Of a stretch of DNA of 38,756 nt, positions 16,963 through 25,930 are shown in pieces. Both the position numbers and the translations under genes were made by a program. Origin of the DNA: Spirochaetota bacterium (lineage in GTDB: Bacteria > Spirochaetota > Spirochaetia > B11-G9); assembly GCA_024280415.1 (NCBI GenBank), contig JAJRQE010000007.1, positions 1 through 38,756 on the forward strand, given 5' to 3'. Position 1 is the first letter of the stretch. Every line of letters begins with the position of its first letter. Below the pieces are notes generated by a model that was not told where the DNA came from, did not search any database, and was given only the letters and a program-made list of their open reading frames with translations.

Positions 16963-18360
16963 ATGAATAGAATAAAACTTTTTTTAAGCGGCATCCTTGT
17001 TGTTGCTGTATTTATCTCCTGTGTATCCCCAGGAGGATCAATTCCCACTACCATGATGAGTAAATCCGGTATGTCCGATACTCCCGATAAGAAGGAAATG
17101 CCGGTTAATCCTGTTCTCTCTCCAACTCCGGTCTACTATGCTTCCGGAACAGGATCTACCCAGTCCGGAGCACTAAACAATGCAAAGCTTAATGTTGTTA
17201 AAAAAGCTTCTGCAGATGCACTGGGGATTGCTTCTGCAGCTGCAAACAGGGACAAGCTTGAAAGTAAAATCTATATTGCAAGTACTGCAAATGCATATGT
17301 ATATAACAATACCATGGAGATTCTTGATAAGGGAAGCAGTGACGGAAATTCTTCTGTAACTATTGGAATAAAGGTTAACCTTGAAGCGCTCTCCAATGTA
17401 CTTCGTGCAAATGAGATATATGGAAATATTATCCTTCCCCAGGGAGGAGATGTTCTGCTTGCAGATATGGAAAGACCTTCCTTTGCACCGGAACCTGTTG
17501 CAGTTGCGGATAAACCTGCTGCACCGAAACCGGCTGTTCCTGCTCCCGCAGCTCCTGGGGCAGTTGCGGCAACTCCTGAGGAAAAAGCTCTTATTGACGA
17601 GATTATCGGTAATATGACATTCATGGTTTACTATGATGAAGATTCCGGAACAGATCCTTTTCTTGCCAAAACAGCAGTAGCTGTGGCCAACCGCTATCTT
17701 TCAGAAAATGGAATGGAATATGTGGATCTCGACCAGATTGAGCAGATAAAAAAAGATCAGGCTTTGGCCTATGAAGATGAAACAGGAAAATCAGTATCGA
17801 TTATTCAGTGGATTGCCGGAAAGCTTAATGCTGATATCTACATTGAAATAGTTGTTGATGCCAATTCCAGTACAAAAGGTAGAAAATATTATGGAAGTGC
17901 AAGTGTATCTTTAAAGAATTTTGATGCTTCTACTGCTGCAGGCCGAGGCTCAAGTTATTACCAGACAGTCCCTCCTGCACTTAGTACTGTTTCAGAAGCA
18001 GATGCACTAAACAATGCTGTTGCTTCTGCGACTTATAATGCAATAGGAAAGGCTATAGAACAGGCAAGGTCATATACCCGGAAGGAGCTCTATCAGGGGA
18101 TAAAGTATGATCTCATAGTACAGAATACATCTGACTCCCGGTTAATGCGTTCCTTTATGAAAAAGATGGAAAGAAAGCTGAAATCAATAAAAAGGATATC
18201 CACCTCTCCGGAAGAAACCAAATATGAGGTCAGGCTGATCGGCAGAATAGAGGATCTTGAAGATCTTGTTTATGATGTTTCTGAGGGGCTTGCGGGTCTG
18301 GAGGGAATGTTCCTTGTTTTTCAGAGGGGTAATTCTATTACCTTCGATTCGGGACTTTAA
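16963..18360 (+). CDS. lipoprotein, LPP20/CsgG-like character
   Basis: A 465-residue predicted lipoprotein: signal FLSGILVVAVFISC with Cys20, then VSPGGS. A region near 55-130 (GTGSTQSGALNNAKLNVVKK) matches the style of LPP20-type lipoproteins, which begin with alanine-rich helices after a short strand. An Ala/Pro-rich linker (about 178-205) follows, then a larger alpha/beta domain (EEKALIDEIIGNMTFMVYYDE onward) resembling CsgG-like folds, with another ALNNAVASATYNAIGKAIEQA helix. It starts 16 nt after the barrel-like protein, with GAGG upstream. Function unknown; it is probably anchored in the outer membrane and a partner of its neighbours. Confidence 0.75.
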   Translation: MNRIKLFLSGILVVAVFISCVSPGGSIPTTMMSKSGMSDTPDKKEMPVNPVLSPTPVYYASGTGSTQSGALNNAKLNVVKKASADALGIASAAANRDKLESKIYIASTANAYVYNNTMEILDKGSSDGNSSVTIGIKVNLEALSNVLRANEIYGNIILPQGGDVLLADMERPSFAPEPVAVADKPAAPKPAVPAPAAPGAVAATPEEKALIDEIIGNMTFMVYYDEDSGTDPFLAKTAVAVANRYLSENGMEYVDLDQIEQIKKDQALAYEDETGKSVSIIQWIAGKLNADIYIEIVVDANSSTKGRKYYGSASVSLKNFDASTAAGRGSSYYQTVPPALSTVSEADALNNAVASATYNAIGKAIEQARSYTRKELYQGIKYDLIVQNTSDSRLMRSFMKKMERKLKSIKRISTSPEETKYEVRLIGRIEDLEDLVYDVSEGLAGLEGMFLVFQRGNSITFDSGL

Positions 18361-18374
18361 AAAGGGGAAATATC

Positions 18375-19868
18375 TTGAAAAAAATTGCTTATCTATCGAA
18401 TATCACAGGAATTATAATTCTGACTCTGTCTCTCTTTGCCTGTTCTTCCACCCCCGGGACTGTGGATAAGCAGCAGCTTCCCTCATGGGTAACTATGCCT
18501 CCTGCAGATACCAGTGATACTGTATACTTTGTTGGTGCAGGATCTGACTCCAACGGGGATGCAGCCATGGCACGAACCATGGCAGGTTCGGATGTTGTTT
18601 CATCAATTACCAGATTTCTTGGGGTAAAGGTAAGTTCGGAGACTACAGTAACCGCAAAAGATACTCTTGATAAGTTCACCTCCACCCTGGATCAGACCAT
18701 AAAGGAAACTTCCAGCGCTAAGGTTGGAGATTTTAAAATAGTTGAGAGTTTTACAGAGAAAAACGGTAGCATTGTAAATGTTTACCTTCTGGGAGCCTAT
18801 GATAAAAATGCCCTTCTTGAGGAACAGTCAAGGATAAAAGCTGTATTTGCAGAACAGAAAGCTGCAATTTCAGGGCCTGAAGCAGAGGGTGACTCTCTGA
18901 TGAAAACAGGTGCTTATTACGAGGCAGCAGTAAAATATATAGAAGCGGCTAGTGCAGCATCCACATCTGATCTTGATAATGCAGATATTAAATTTGAGCG
19001 GAATATGAACAAAGCCCGGAAGGCCGTTGGAGTCATAAATCTGTACAATCTAAACAATAATCTTAATGCTTTTATAAAACAAACCTTTGAGGAGCCCTTT
19101 AGGCTTATAATTACAGGGACACCTGGAACAGATGGAAAGGCTCTTTCCGGAGTTCCTGTACGGATCAGTTACAAGATTATGCGGCCAAACGGAAGGAAAA
19201 GTATAAAGATTGAGTCTGTGGTAATAAATCCTGAGGGCAGAATTTTATTTACAAGGCCTCCTGCAAATTTTGTAGGAACAGAACGGGTAATAATGTCTCT
19301 GGATCTTTCTGGCTCTCTGGAGGCTCTTGAGAATATTCCTGACAGGCTTTATCCCCAGCTGGAAGCCCTGGAGCAGGTCGTAAAATCCAAAAGTGTAGGT
19401 TTTACCTACAGTATAATATCCCGGGCAAAAGAGGTTGCAACTGCTGTGATGATTATGGATCAGGACAACAGCGGGTCATCAACCGGAAAATCAGAAACAG
19501 CTTCAGGTGTTCTGGAAGTTCTTACGGCTGAAGGATTTTCTGTTCGATCAATTGCAGTGGAACCTTCTGTTCTTCAGTCCGGGGATGCAGGAATAATCAA
19601 AACAATTTCAAGAAAATACCCCGATCAATTTGAAAGGCTGATTTTTGGGACAGTGGGGATCAGTGATTTTCAGAATGATGGTGAAAGGGTCACAGTTAAG
19701 GTTTCCGGAGATATAAAGGTAGTTGATCTCGAAGATGGGGTTATTTTATACACTTCCGGCAACAGATTTAAAACTGCTATGGGGAATAATGCTGCCAGTG
19801 CCATGTCGACGGCTTTCAAGCAATTTGGAAAGGTTGTCGGTGAGTCGATGGCAAACAGCCTTCCTTAG
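18375..19868 (+). CDS. lipoprotein of LPP20 type
   Basis: A 497-residue predicted lipoprotein: signal GIIILTLSLFAC with Cys23, then SSTPG. Residues of about 35-60 carry the LPP20-type opening PSWVTMPPADTSDTVYFVGA, followed by an alanine-rich helix and a beta strand pair. A central region (about 140-240) is helical, with a repeat-like stretch around 165-200. The C-terminal half has a CsgG-like feel (LIFGTVGISDFQNDGERVTV, NAASAMSTAFKQFGKVVGESMA). Translation starts at TTG (18375) behind GGGG; no ATG or GTG nearby fits the signal peptide. It is the last gene of the run, 14 nt after its neighbour. Role unknown. Confidence 0.75.
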   Translation: MKKIAYLSNITGIIILTLSLFACSSTPGTVDKQQLPSWVTMPPADTSDTVYFVGAGSDSNGDAAMARTMAGSDVVSSITRFLGVKVSSETTVTAKDTLDKFTSTLDQTIKETSSAKVGDFKIVESFTEKNGSIVNVYLLGAYDKNALLEEQSRIKAVFAEQKAAISGPEAEGDSLMKTGAYYEAAVKYIEAASAASTSDLDNADIKFERNMNKARKAVGVINLYNLNNNLNAFIKQTFEEPFRLIITGTPGTDGKALSGVPVRISYKIMRPNGRKSIKIESVVINPEGRILFTRPPANFVGTERVIMSLDLSGSLEALENIPDRLYPQLEALEQVVKSKSVGFTYSIISRAKEVATAVMIMDQDNSGSSTGKSETASGVLEVLTAEGFSVRSIAVEPSVLQSGDAGIIKTISRKYPDQFERLIFGTVGISDFQNDGERVTVKVSGDIKVVDLEDGVILYTSGNRFKTAMGNNAASAMSTAFKQFGKVVGESMANSLP

Positions 19869-19885
19869 GATAGAATCCTGTTTTT

Positions 19886-19915
19886 AAGGGAGCAGTAAGT
19901 TTATTGTTCCCTTTT
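19886..19915. terminator. hairpin terminator between convergent genes
   Basis: A 13-bp stem (19886-19898 with 19901-19913, including two G-T pairs) has a 2-nt nominal loop and is followed by a short T run on the plus strand, just after the last lipoprotein gene. The right arm includes the stop codon of the convergent minus-strand gene. A smaller hairpin AGGAT-aga-ATCCT followed by GTTTTT (19867-19885) precedes it. Confidence 0.6.
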
Positions 19916-20338
19916 CAAATTTTCTTTGATTTTATCGAGCTCATTTTCGGATTTAATCTCTCTTATCTCATCTTCAAGTGTGGGTTTGTTTTCTTCACCG
20001 ATCAGGTTTCTTAAATTTGCAAGAAGTAAATCAGGATCAATAGATAACTCTCCGGGTGTACTTCTAATTGTTTTAGCTATATTTTCGGTCTCAGCTTTTA
20101 ATTTTATAAGTTCCTCTGTAAGGTATTTTATTTTATCCTGTATACTTTCAGCTTTTTTTTCTGCCTCAGTCTGGAGGCTTATCAACCCTTTTTGCTTTGC
20201 AAGGTCAATTCTATCATTCCATTTTTTAAGCGCATCTTTTGCTGTAATAAACTTCTGCTCCAGTAGTTTGGACTCAGTTTTTATCGCAATCAGATAGTTG
20301 CGATCATCTTTCGAATTTGAAATAGACAAAGAACTCAT
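19901..20338 (-). CDS. coiled-coil protein of unknown function
   Basis: A 145-residue, highly charged, cytosolic protein that is almost entirely helical. Heptad-like patterning runs from about residue 20 to 95 (ESKLLEQKFITAKDALKKW, KKAESIQDKIKYLTEELIKL), with a short break (STPGELSIDPDLLLANL) and a charged C-terminal tail. AAGGAG lies 6 nt before the ATG. It is divergent from the mnmE operon and convergent with the lipoprotein run. I do not recognise the family. Confidence 0.75.
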   Translation of the reverse strand: MSSLSISNSKDDRNYLIAIKTESKLLEQKFITAKDALKKWNDRIDLAKQKGLISLQTEAEKKAESIQDKIKYLTEELIKLKAETENIAKTIRSTPGELSIDPDLLLANLRNLIGEENKPTLEDEIREIKSENELDKIKENLKREQ

Positions 20339-20393
20339 TCTTACTCCTTGATAAATTTGGTTCTCCCTGATAGAAACTATTATATCAGGAAAA

Positions 20394-20439
20394 AGCTGTT
20401 TAGAAAGATTTATTAATACTGAATGTGGACTAAACAGCT
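20394..20439. repeat. perfect 10-bp inverted repeat in divergent promoter region
   Basis: AGCTGTTTAG (20394-20403) and CTAAACAGCT (20430-20439) are perfect inverse complements separated by 26 bp, between the divergent coiled-coil gene and mnmE. A second 7-bp pair CCTGATA/TATCAGG lies at 20366-20389. The arms could be a repressor site or pair in the mnmE leader; there is no T run, so a terminator is unlikely. Confidence 0.5.
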
Positions 20440-20471
20440 GTTAATTTTAGTAGATAGAAATAAGGAATATT

Positions 20472-21836
20472 GTGGAAGATTACATATATGATACTGATGA
20501 CCCAATAGTTGCCCTTGCTACTGCCTGGAGCGAGAGTGCCCTTGCAGTCATACGAACCAGTGGAAGAGGCAGTGTTGAGCTTTTTTCCAGGGTATTTTCC
20601 AATTCCCGGGAGCTGAAAAAATCTTTGGGATTTACCCTCCATTATGGTTATATAGTCGATCAGAATAGAAAAAAGCGAATAGATCAGGTTACTGCAGCTG
20701 TTTACAGAGCTCCTAAATCTTACACAGGGCAGGAAAGTGTTGAAATTTTCTGCCATGGTTCACTGCCAGGGATAGAATTAATTATCACCCTTCTTAAAGA
20801 TGTCGGGTTCCGGGAGGCCGGTCCCGGAGAATTTACAATGAGAGCATTTTTAAACGGTAAGATGGATCTCAGCCAGGCAGAAGCAGTAGCTGAAATTGTC
20901 CAGTCCAAATCCCGGCAGGCACATTCTCTTGCATTAAACAGATTATCCGGGGGGGTCTTTGACAGGATTGACACTATAAAGAAAAAACTTGTGGATCTGA
21001 TGAGTATAATCGAGGTGCAGCTGGATTATCCGGATGATGAAATAGGTGGAGATACTGCAGTTCCTTCAGATTCAGTTCTACATGCTATAGAGGAGTTAGA
21101 GACCCTTATTGATACATACAGGGTCGGCCGAATTTTTCATGAGGGAGTTGTGGTTGCTTTTGCCGGAGGAACAAATGCTGGAAAATCATCCCTTTTTAAT
21201 CTGTTTTTAAAGGAAGACCGCTCCATAGTGTCAGAAATTAATGGAACAACCAGGGATTACATTGAAAGCTGGATAAGTATAAACGGTATTCCGGTCAGAC
21301 TTTTTGATACTGCTGGCTTGCGGAATGCTGATCATCCTGTTGAGCTTGAGGGTATTAGACGAAGTGAGGAAATAATTAAAAATGCTGCAGTTGTTCTATA
21401 TGTTATTGACGGATCTGTCGGTATGACCGATGAAGATCTGAAGGTTTTTCAGGAAAAGGGCAAGGGTAATGAATATATGTTTATCTGGAATAAAATTGAT
21501 GAGTCGGATAAAACGGTTCCAAGGGGAGTTTTTCCGGTCAGTGCGGTAACCGGAAAAGGTTTTTCAGATCTTGAAAAAGCGATCAGTTCAGGATTAACAG
21601 GGTTGGAAATATCAGGTTCAGAACTTATGATTGATTCACTCAGACAGAGGGAGCTGCTGGAAAGAGCCGTGGCTGCTCTGAAGGGAGTGAAAAAATCTTT
21701 GGCTAATAAAGTATCTCTGGATGCAGTAGCTCTCGATTTAAAAGATGGTCTTGATGCTCTGGGAGAGATTACCGGAGAGGTCAGTAGTGAAGATATTTTA
21801 AACAATATTTTTTCGGGATTCTGTGTAGGGAAGTAA
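20472..21836 (+). CDS. mnmE: tRNA uridine-5-carboxymethylaminomethyl GTPase MnmE
   Basis: A 454-residue GTPase that works with MnmG to modify U34 of tRNAs reading two-fold codon boxes. The N-terminal tetrahydrofolate-binding domain has [16 protein letters not shown], and the embedded G domain has G1 GGTNAGKSS (about 232-240), G3 DTAGLR and G4 NKID. The C-terminal helical domain ends in the family tail FCVGK with the essential Cys451. G1 carries Thr where most members have Pro (GxPNAGKSS). Translation begins at GTG (20472) with AAGGA 6 nt upstream. It is the first gene of the mnmE-mnmG-rsmG operon. Confidence 0.97.
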   Translation: MEDYIYDTDDPIVALATAWSESALAVIRTSGRGSVELFSRVFSNSRELKKSLGFTLHYGYIVDQNRKKRIDQVTAAVYRAPKSYTGQESVEIFCHGSLPGIELIITLLKDVGFREAGPGEFTMRAFLNGKMDLSQAEAVAEIVQSKSRQAHSLALNRLSGGVFDRIDTIKKKLVDLMSIIEVQLDYPDDEIGGDTAVPSDSVLHAIEELETLIDTYRVGRIFHEGVVVAFAGGTNAGKSSLFNLFLKEDRSIVSEINGTTRDYIESWISINGIPVRLFDTAGLRNADHPVELEGIRRSEEIIKNAAVVLYVIDGSVGMTDEDLKVFQEKGKGNEYMFIWNKIDESDKTVPRGVFPVSAVTGKGFSDLEKAISSGLTGLEISGSELMIDSLRQRELLERAVAALKGVKKSLANKVSLDAVALDLKDGLDALGEITGEVSSEDILNNIFSGFCVGK

Positions 21837-21837
21837 T

Positions 21838-23697
21838 ATGGATTATGATGTTATAGTAATCGGCGGAGGGCATGCAGGAATAGAAGCTTCCCTGGCTGTT
21901 TCAAGATTGGGCTTTAGTACACTCATGATTACCCAGAGTCTGGATGCTATTGGAAGGCTCTCCTGTAATCCTGCAATTGGCGGTCTCTCTAAGGGTAATA
22001 TAGTAAGGGAAGTTGATGCCCTTGGTGGTGAGATGGCGAGACTGATAGATGCTACAATGATTCAGTACCGGACTCTGAACAAACGGAAAGGACCTGCGGT
22101 ACAGGCTCCCCGGGCTCAGGCAGATAAGTTTTTATACAACCGCCTTGCCATGGATACTCTTGGAAGGCAGGCAAATCTGGTGCTTTTTCAGGATACAGTC
22201 GTGGAAATTCTTGTAAATACTTCGGGTCGGGATGTTTCAGGAGTGCTTACAGAGCGGGGAAACCGGATAAATGCAAAAGCAGTTATAATGACAACAGGTA
22301 CCTTCATGGATGGGAGGGTATTTATTGGAGAGTATCAGGCCTCTTCCGGGAGGCTTGGCGAGCCTGCTGCACTGGGTCTTGGTGATTCACTCAGGGGAAT
22401 GGGGTTTGTACTTGGCAGGATGAAGACGGGAACTCCTGCCAGAGTCGCAGCCTCTTCTTTGAATTTTGATCTTATGGAGGAACAGCCTGGAGATTCGAAA
22501 ATGCTCCCTTTTTCTTTCGGGAAAAACAGTATTGACCGCCCTTCGGTTCCCTGTTTTATAACTTTTACAAACGAAAAAACTCATACCATTATCAGTAAAA
22601 ATATGCATCGGTCGCCGTTATACAGCGGTGAGATTATAGGGAATGGTCCCAGATACTGCCCTTCTCTGGAGGATAAGGTAGTCAGATTTCCCGACAGGAA
22701 TCGTCATCAGATTTTTGTTGAGCCCGAAGGGATTGGAAGTCAGGAGATGTATCTGAATGGTATTTCGACTTCTCTGCCGGAAGATGTGCAGGAGGCCTTT
22801 CTTCGTACAATTCCAGGACTTGAAGATGTTAGGATAATGCGTCCAGGATATGCTGTGGAATATGATTATATGGATCCTACCCAGCTATACCCCTCCCTGG
22901 AAACAAAGAAAATATCCGGACTGTTTGTTGCAGGACAGACAAACGGTACCTCAGGATATGAGGAAGCTGCCTGTCAGGGGCTTATGGCAGGGATAAATGC
23001 TGCCTTAAAACTGCAGAGTAAGGATCCTCTTATACTCTCAAGAGATCTGGCTTATACAGGAGTATTAATTGATGATCTTGTAACTCTGGGGACAGAGGAA
23101 CCATACAGGATGTTCACTTCCAGGGCAGAATACAGATTGAACCTTCGACATGATTCGGCGGATATAAGACTGGTGCCCCTGGGTTATCGGATTGGTTTAC
23201 AGAGCGAAGAGGTGTTTGACCGGTTAAATAAGAAAATAGAGGGTATTGAGGAGATTAAAGCTCTTCTTGCTTCAAGATATATGAAATCCTCCGATCTGGA
23301 TTCGGCACCAGAGGGGTTTTCCCGGCATCTGGGGAAAAAATTCGGTCAAATTTTAAAAAATCCTGATGTAAATATTGACCAGCTTTCAAAACTTGAACCT
23401 CGTATTGAGGAATATCCCCGGGAATGGATATCCCATTCAGAACTTGATATCAAGTATGAGGGATATATAATCAGGCAGATGAAGCAGGTAGAACGTTTTA
23501 ACAAGATGGAAAAAAAGAGAATACCTAGAGATTTTGACTATGATCTTGTAGAGGGAATCTCATCTGAATCCAGGGAAAAGTTGAAAAAAATCAAACCCTG
23601 TTCCATTGGTCAGGCTTCGAGAATATCCGGTGTACGTAATTCAGATATTGCAGTTCTGATGGTTATGCTGAAGAGGTCAAACCGTAATGAAGAATAG
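21838..23697 (+). CDS. mnmG: tRNA uridine-5-carboxymethylaminomethyl enzyme MnmG
   Basis: A 619-residue FAD-dependent partner of MnmE. The FAD motif [12 protein letters not shown] is at the N-terminus, followed by the family signature [35 protein letters not shown] carries the conserved cysteine near residue 280. [17 protein letters not shown] and [17 protein letters not shown] are also diagnostic. The length is normal. The ATG follows the mnmE stop by one base, with GGGAAG upstream. The gene overlaps rsmG by 11 nt. It acts in the cytosol on wobble uridine 34. Confidence 0.98.
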   Translation: MDYDVIVIGGGHAGIEASLAVSRLGFSTLMITQSLDAIGRLSCNPAIGGLSKGNIVREVDALGGEMARLIDATMIQYRTLNKRKGPAVQAPRAQADKFLYNRLAMDTLGRQANLVLFQDTVVEILVNTSGRDVSGVLTERGNRINAKAVIMTTGTFMDGRVFIGEYQASSGRLGEPAALGLGDSLRGMGFVLGRMKTGTPARVAASSLNFDLMEEQPGDSKMLPFSFGKNSIDRPSVPCFITFTNEKTHTIISKNMHRSPLYSGEIIGNGPRYCPSLEDKVVRFPDRNRHQIFVEPEGIGSQEMYLNGISTSLPEDVQEAFLRTIPGLEDVRIMRPGYAVEYDYMDPTQLYPSLETKKISGLFVAGQTNGTSGYEEAACQGLMAGINAALKLQSKDPLILSRDLAYTGVLIDDLVTLGTEEPYRMFTSRAEYRLNLRHDSADIRLVPLGYRIGLQSEEVFDRLNKKIEGIEEIKALLASRYMKSSDLDSAPEGFSRHLGKKFGQILKNPDVNIDQLSKLEPRIEEYPREWISHSELDIKYEGYIIRQMKQVERFNKMEKKRIPRDFDYDLVEGISSESREKLKKIKPCSIGQASRISGVRNSDIAVLMVMLKRSNRNEE

Positions 23698-24328
23698 CGA
23701 AATACTGGAAGAGGGACTGAACAGACTCGGAATAAAATATGAATCTTATCATCTGGATAAGCTGAATCTTTATATGAGTGAAATTGAACTGTGGAATGGA
23801 AAATATAAGCTGGTTGGTGCTTCAGGACAGGATCTGGTTATTCGTCATATTCTCGATTCTCTATCAGCCGTTCCCACTCTTGGAGGTATAAAATTTTCAA
23901 CGGCATCGGATATAGGCTCAGGAGCCGGGCTGCCTGGCATTCCCCTTGCCCTGTTCTTTCCTGGTGTCAGGTTTTCCCTGATAGAGAGATCCGGAAGGAG
24001 GATCGGTTTTCTTCGGAATATAGTAAGTCTTCTTAATTTAGGAGAGAGAATTGATATTATAGAATCTGGTGTTGAAGATATTGATGGGAATTATGATCTG
24101 GTTTTATTTCGGGCTTTTAGAAATTTAAATGATTATTATAAAATTTTAAGCAGAATAACTGCTCCAGGGGGAACTCTCTTTGCGTATAAGGGGAGGATTG
24201 AAAATATAAGACAGGAACTATCTTCTCTTGGGGATAATATAAGAGCTGATATTAAAAAGATTAATGTTCCTTTTCTGGAGGAAGAGAGAAATTTTTGTAT
24301 TTTTAAACCTGGGAGTTACGATATCTGA
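23687..24328 (+). CDS. rsmG: 16S rRNA (guanine-N7) methyltransferase RsmG
   Basis: A 213-residue SAM-dependent methyltransferase that modifies G527 of 16S rRNA. The SAM-binding loop [17 protein letters not shown] (about residues 69-85) and the downstream [15 protein letters not shown] are characteristic. The start overlaps the end of mnmG by 11 nt, indicating coupling. Its last 13 nt overlap the convergent TPR gene, so the operon ends without room for a conventional terminator. The order mnmE-mnmG-rsmG is common in bacteria. Confidence 0.96.
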   Translation: MKNSEILEEGLNRLGIKYESYHLDKLNLYMSEIELWNGKYKLVGASGQDLVIRHILDSLSAVPTLGGIKFSTASDIGSGAGLPGIPLALFFPGVRFSLIERSGRRIGFLRNIVSLLNLGERIDIIESGVEDIDGNYDLVLFRAFRNLNDYYKILSRITAPGGTLFAYKGRIENIRQELSSLGDNIRADIKKINVPFLEEERNFCIFKPGSYDI

Positions 24329-25683
24329 TCAAGCTCTTCCATTTTTTTCATGAGTTGCTTTTTGTCCACCAGATCAATTAGTCTTGCCTCAACGAATCTG
24401 CTCGCACCTTCTGTAAAAGTTCCCGCAGTGGTACAAAATGCCCTACCAGCTTTTACCTCTTTTATTTTGGAATAGAGATCTCTAAGGACAAATTCACCAA
24501 CCTGTCCGGTTGATCTGACATATCTGAAGAGGATCACATCTTCCCATTTTTTTGTGTTTACTTCTGCAAGAATATCAGCATACTGTCCTTTTTCAACAGA
24601 TATATCTGTAATTTTTACCTTAGCCTGGGGGTAGGCGGCTGTCGAAAGTTTTCTGCATAGAGTAACAAAATCTGAAGTAGGTGCAATCAGGTAGATCTGA
24701 AGATTTCTATTTTTATTAAGTTCATCGTATTTGGATATCAGTGCAGGAACATCCTTGTATCCCGGTATTTTATTCTGGAGTTCTTTCAGGAGTCCCAGTG
24801 CTTTACTAAGATCCTGCTTTTTTATATAAGTTGCTGCAAGATTGTACTGAAGTTCGGTTCTTATATCTTTGGATATTGCTTCGTGTCTCAGTCCTATTTC
24901 GAAATCCATAATAGCCTTGTCTTCTCTGTTCTGCTTAAGATTGATTGTTCCCGAATACAGAGCAGCACTGGGTCCCAGTACCGGATCCGGTCTGAGATGT
25001 GTAAATATCCTGACAGCCTGTTCCTGCTGACCAAGGGAACTGTAGGCCTGAGCGAGGATGAACAATGATTCTTTGTCATCCGGTTCAAAATCGATGGTTT
25101 TGCGAAGGAAAAGGGCGGCTTCCTTGATTCGCTTCATTTGAAAGAGGGTATGCCCGAGATATCTTGTGCATAGATGGTGATCAGGCTTTATTTTTCGAGC
25201 CTTCAGAAGAAGAGATGCTGCTTTTTCATATGACTTCTGTTTAAACAGAAGAAAACCCAGGTTATAGTTTACCTCGAATACATCCTGCTTCATTCCTCTG
25301 CATATCATCAATGCTTTAAAGGATTCCTGATATTTTTGAAGTTCCATGGCACTTAAAGCATACTTAAGTGTGACATCAAACTCATCAATCTCTTTTTGTG
25401 TTGCACAAAGATCAATCAGTATCTCATATGTCCGGAGAGCTTTATCATATTTTTCCTCATTATAATATATTTCTGCAAGAGTATTTAAAGCTTCTGCATC
25501 TTTAGGATTTTGCACCAGACGGCGATTTGCATCTTTCTGCAGTGCAGCTGTACTTCTTGTTTTTGTCCGTTTTTTCCTCTTACCGGAATGATCCTTATTT
25601 TTTTTGGAAGTAGTGACGAAGAGTATTATAGTGACCAGCACCCCTAGAATGACTGGTAAAAGAAAGATATAATTACTTTGCAT
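24316..25683 (-). CDS. membrane-anchored TPR protein with degenerate Mrr-like nuclease domain
   Basis: A 455-residue protein: one N-terminal membrane helix (about 6-24), a very basic stretch (27-43), tetratricopeptide repeats (about 60-320; for example ALNTLAEIYYNEEKYDKAL and VNYNLGFLLFKQKSYEKAA), then a C-terminal domain (about 330-445) that reads like the Mrr restriction-endonuclease fold. GQVGEFVLRDLY and FCTTAGTFTEGASRF match the conserved Mrr layout (VGE..VRELY, TTG.FT..A..FA). Mrr enzymes have a Q-x-K catalytic strand before VG; here the equivalent strand is ILFRYVR (384-390) with no Gln or Lys, so the nuclease is probably dead. It is convergent with rsmG and divergent from the LysM gene. 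A scaffold or DNA-tethering role is possible but unproven. Confidence 0.75.
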   Translation of the reverse strand: MQSNYIFLLPVILGVLVTIILFVTTSKKNKDHSGKRKKRTKTRSTAALQKDANRRLVQNPKDAEALNTLAEIYYNEEKYDKALRTYEILIDLCATQKEIDEFDVTLKYALSAMELQKYQESFKALMICRGMKQDVFEVNYNLGFLLFKQKSYEKAASLLLKARKIKPDHHLCTRYLGHTLFQMKRIKEAALFLRKTIDFEPDDKESLFILAQAYSSLGQQEQAVRIFTHLRPDPVLGPSAALYSGTINLKQNREDKAIMDFEIGLRHEAISKDIRTELQYNLAATYIKKQDLSKALGLLKELQNKIPGYKDVPALISKYDELNKNRNLQIYLIAPTSDFVTLCRKLSTAAYPQAKVKITDISVEKGQYADILAEVNTKKWEDVILFRYVRSTGQVGEFVLRDLYSKIKEVKAGRAFCTTAGTFTEGASRFVEARLIDLVDKKQLMKKMEELDQIS

Positions 25684-25882
25684 TTCATTATTATGCTTGT
25701 GTAGCAGCCTGAAGTCAAGATAGTCCTGTAGAAGGCTTTTATGGTCTCAATAATATCTTAGGGATCGGAGCCTGTTTACTAACTATTTCCTGGAAGTAGT
25801 GCTTTGGATTGGATAAATTAGAGTTAATGGATATTTAAACCTGTTGATTGTAAATACAATTTAAAAAGCTTTTAAAAAATTG

Positions 25883-25911
25883 TTGACAATCGTTATATGG
25901 GGTTTTAGTGT
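25883..25911 (+). promoter_or_regulatory. possible promoter for the LysM gene run
   Basis: A perfect TTGACA (25883-25888) is followed after 17 bp by TAGTGT (25906-25911), a poor -10. The start would fall close to 25918, giving a very short leader with AAGGAAGG. The match is one-sided. Confidence 0.35.
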
Positions 25912-25930
25912 TAGAAAAGGAAGGTGTAAA

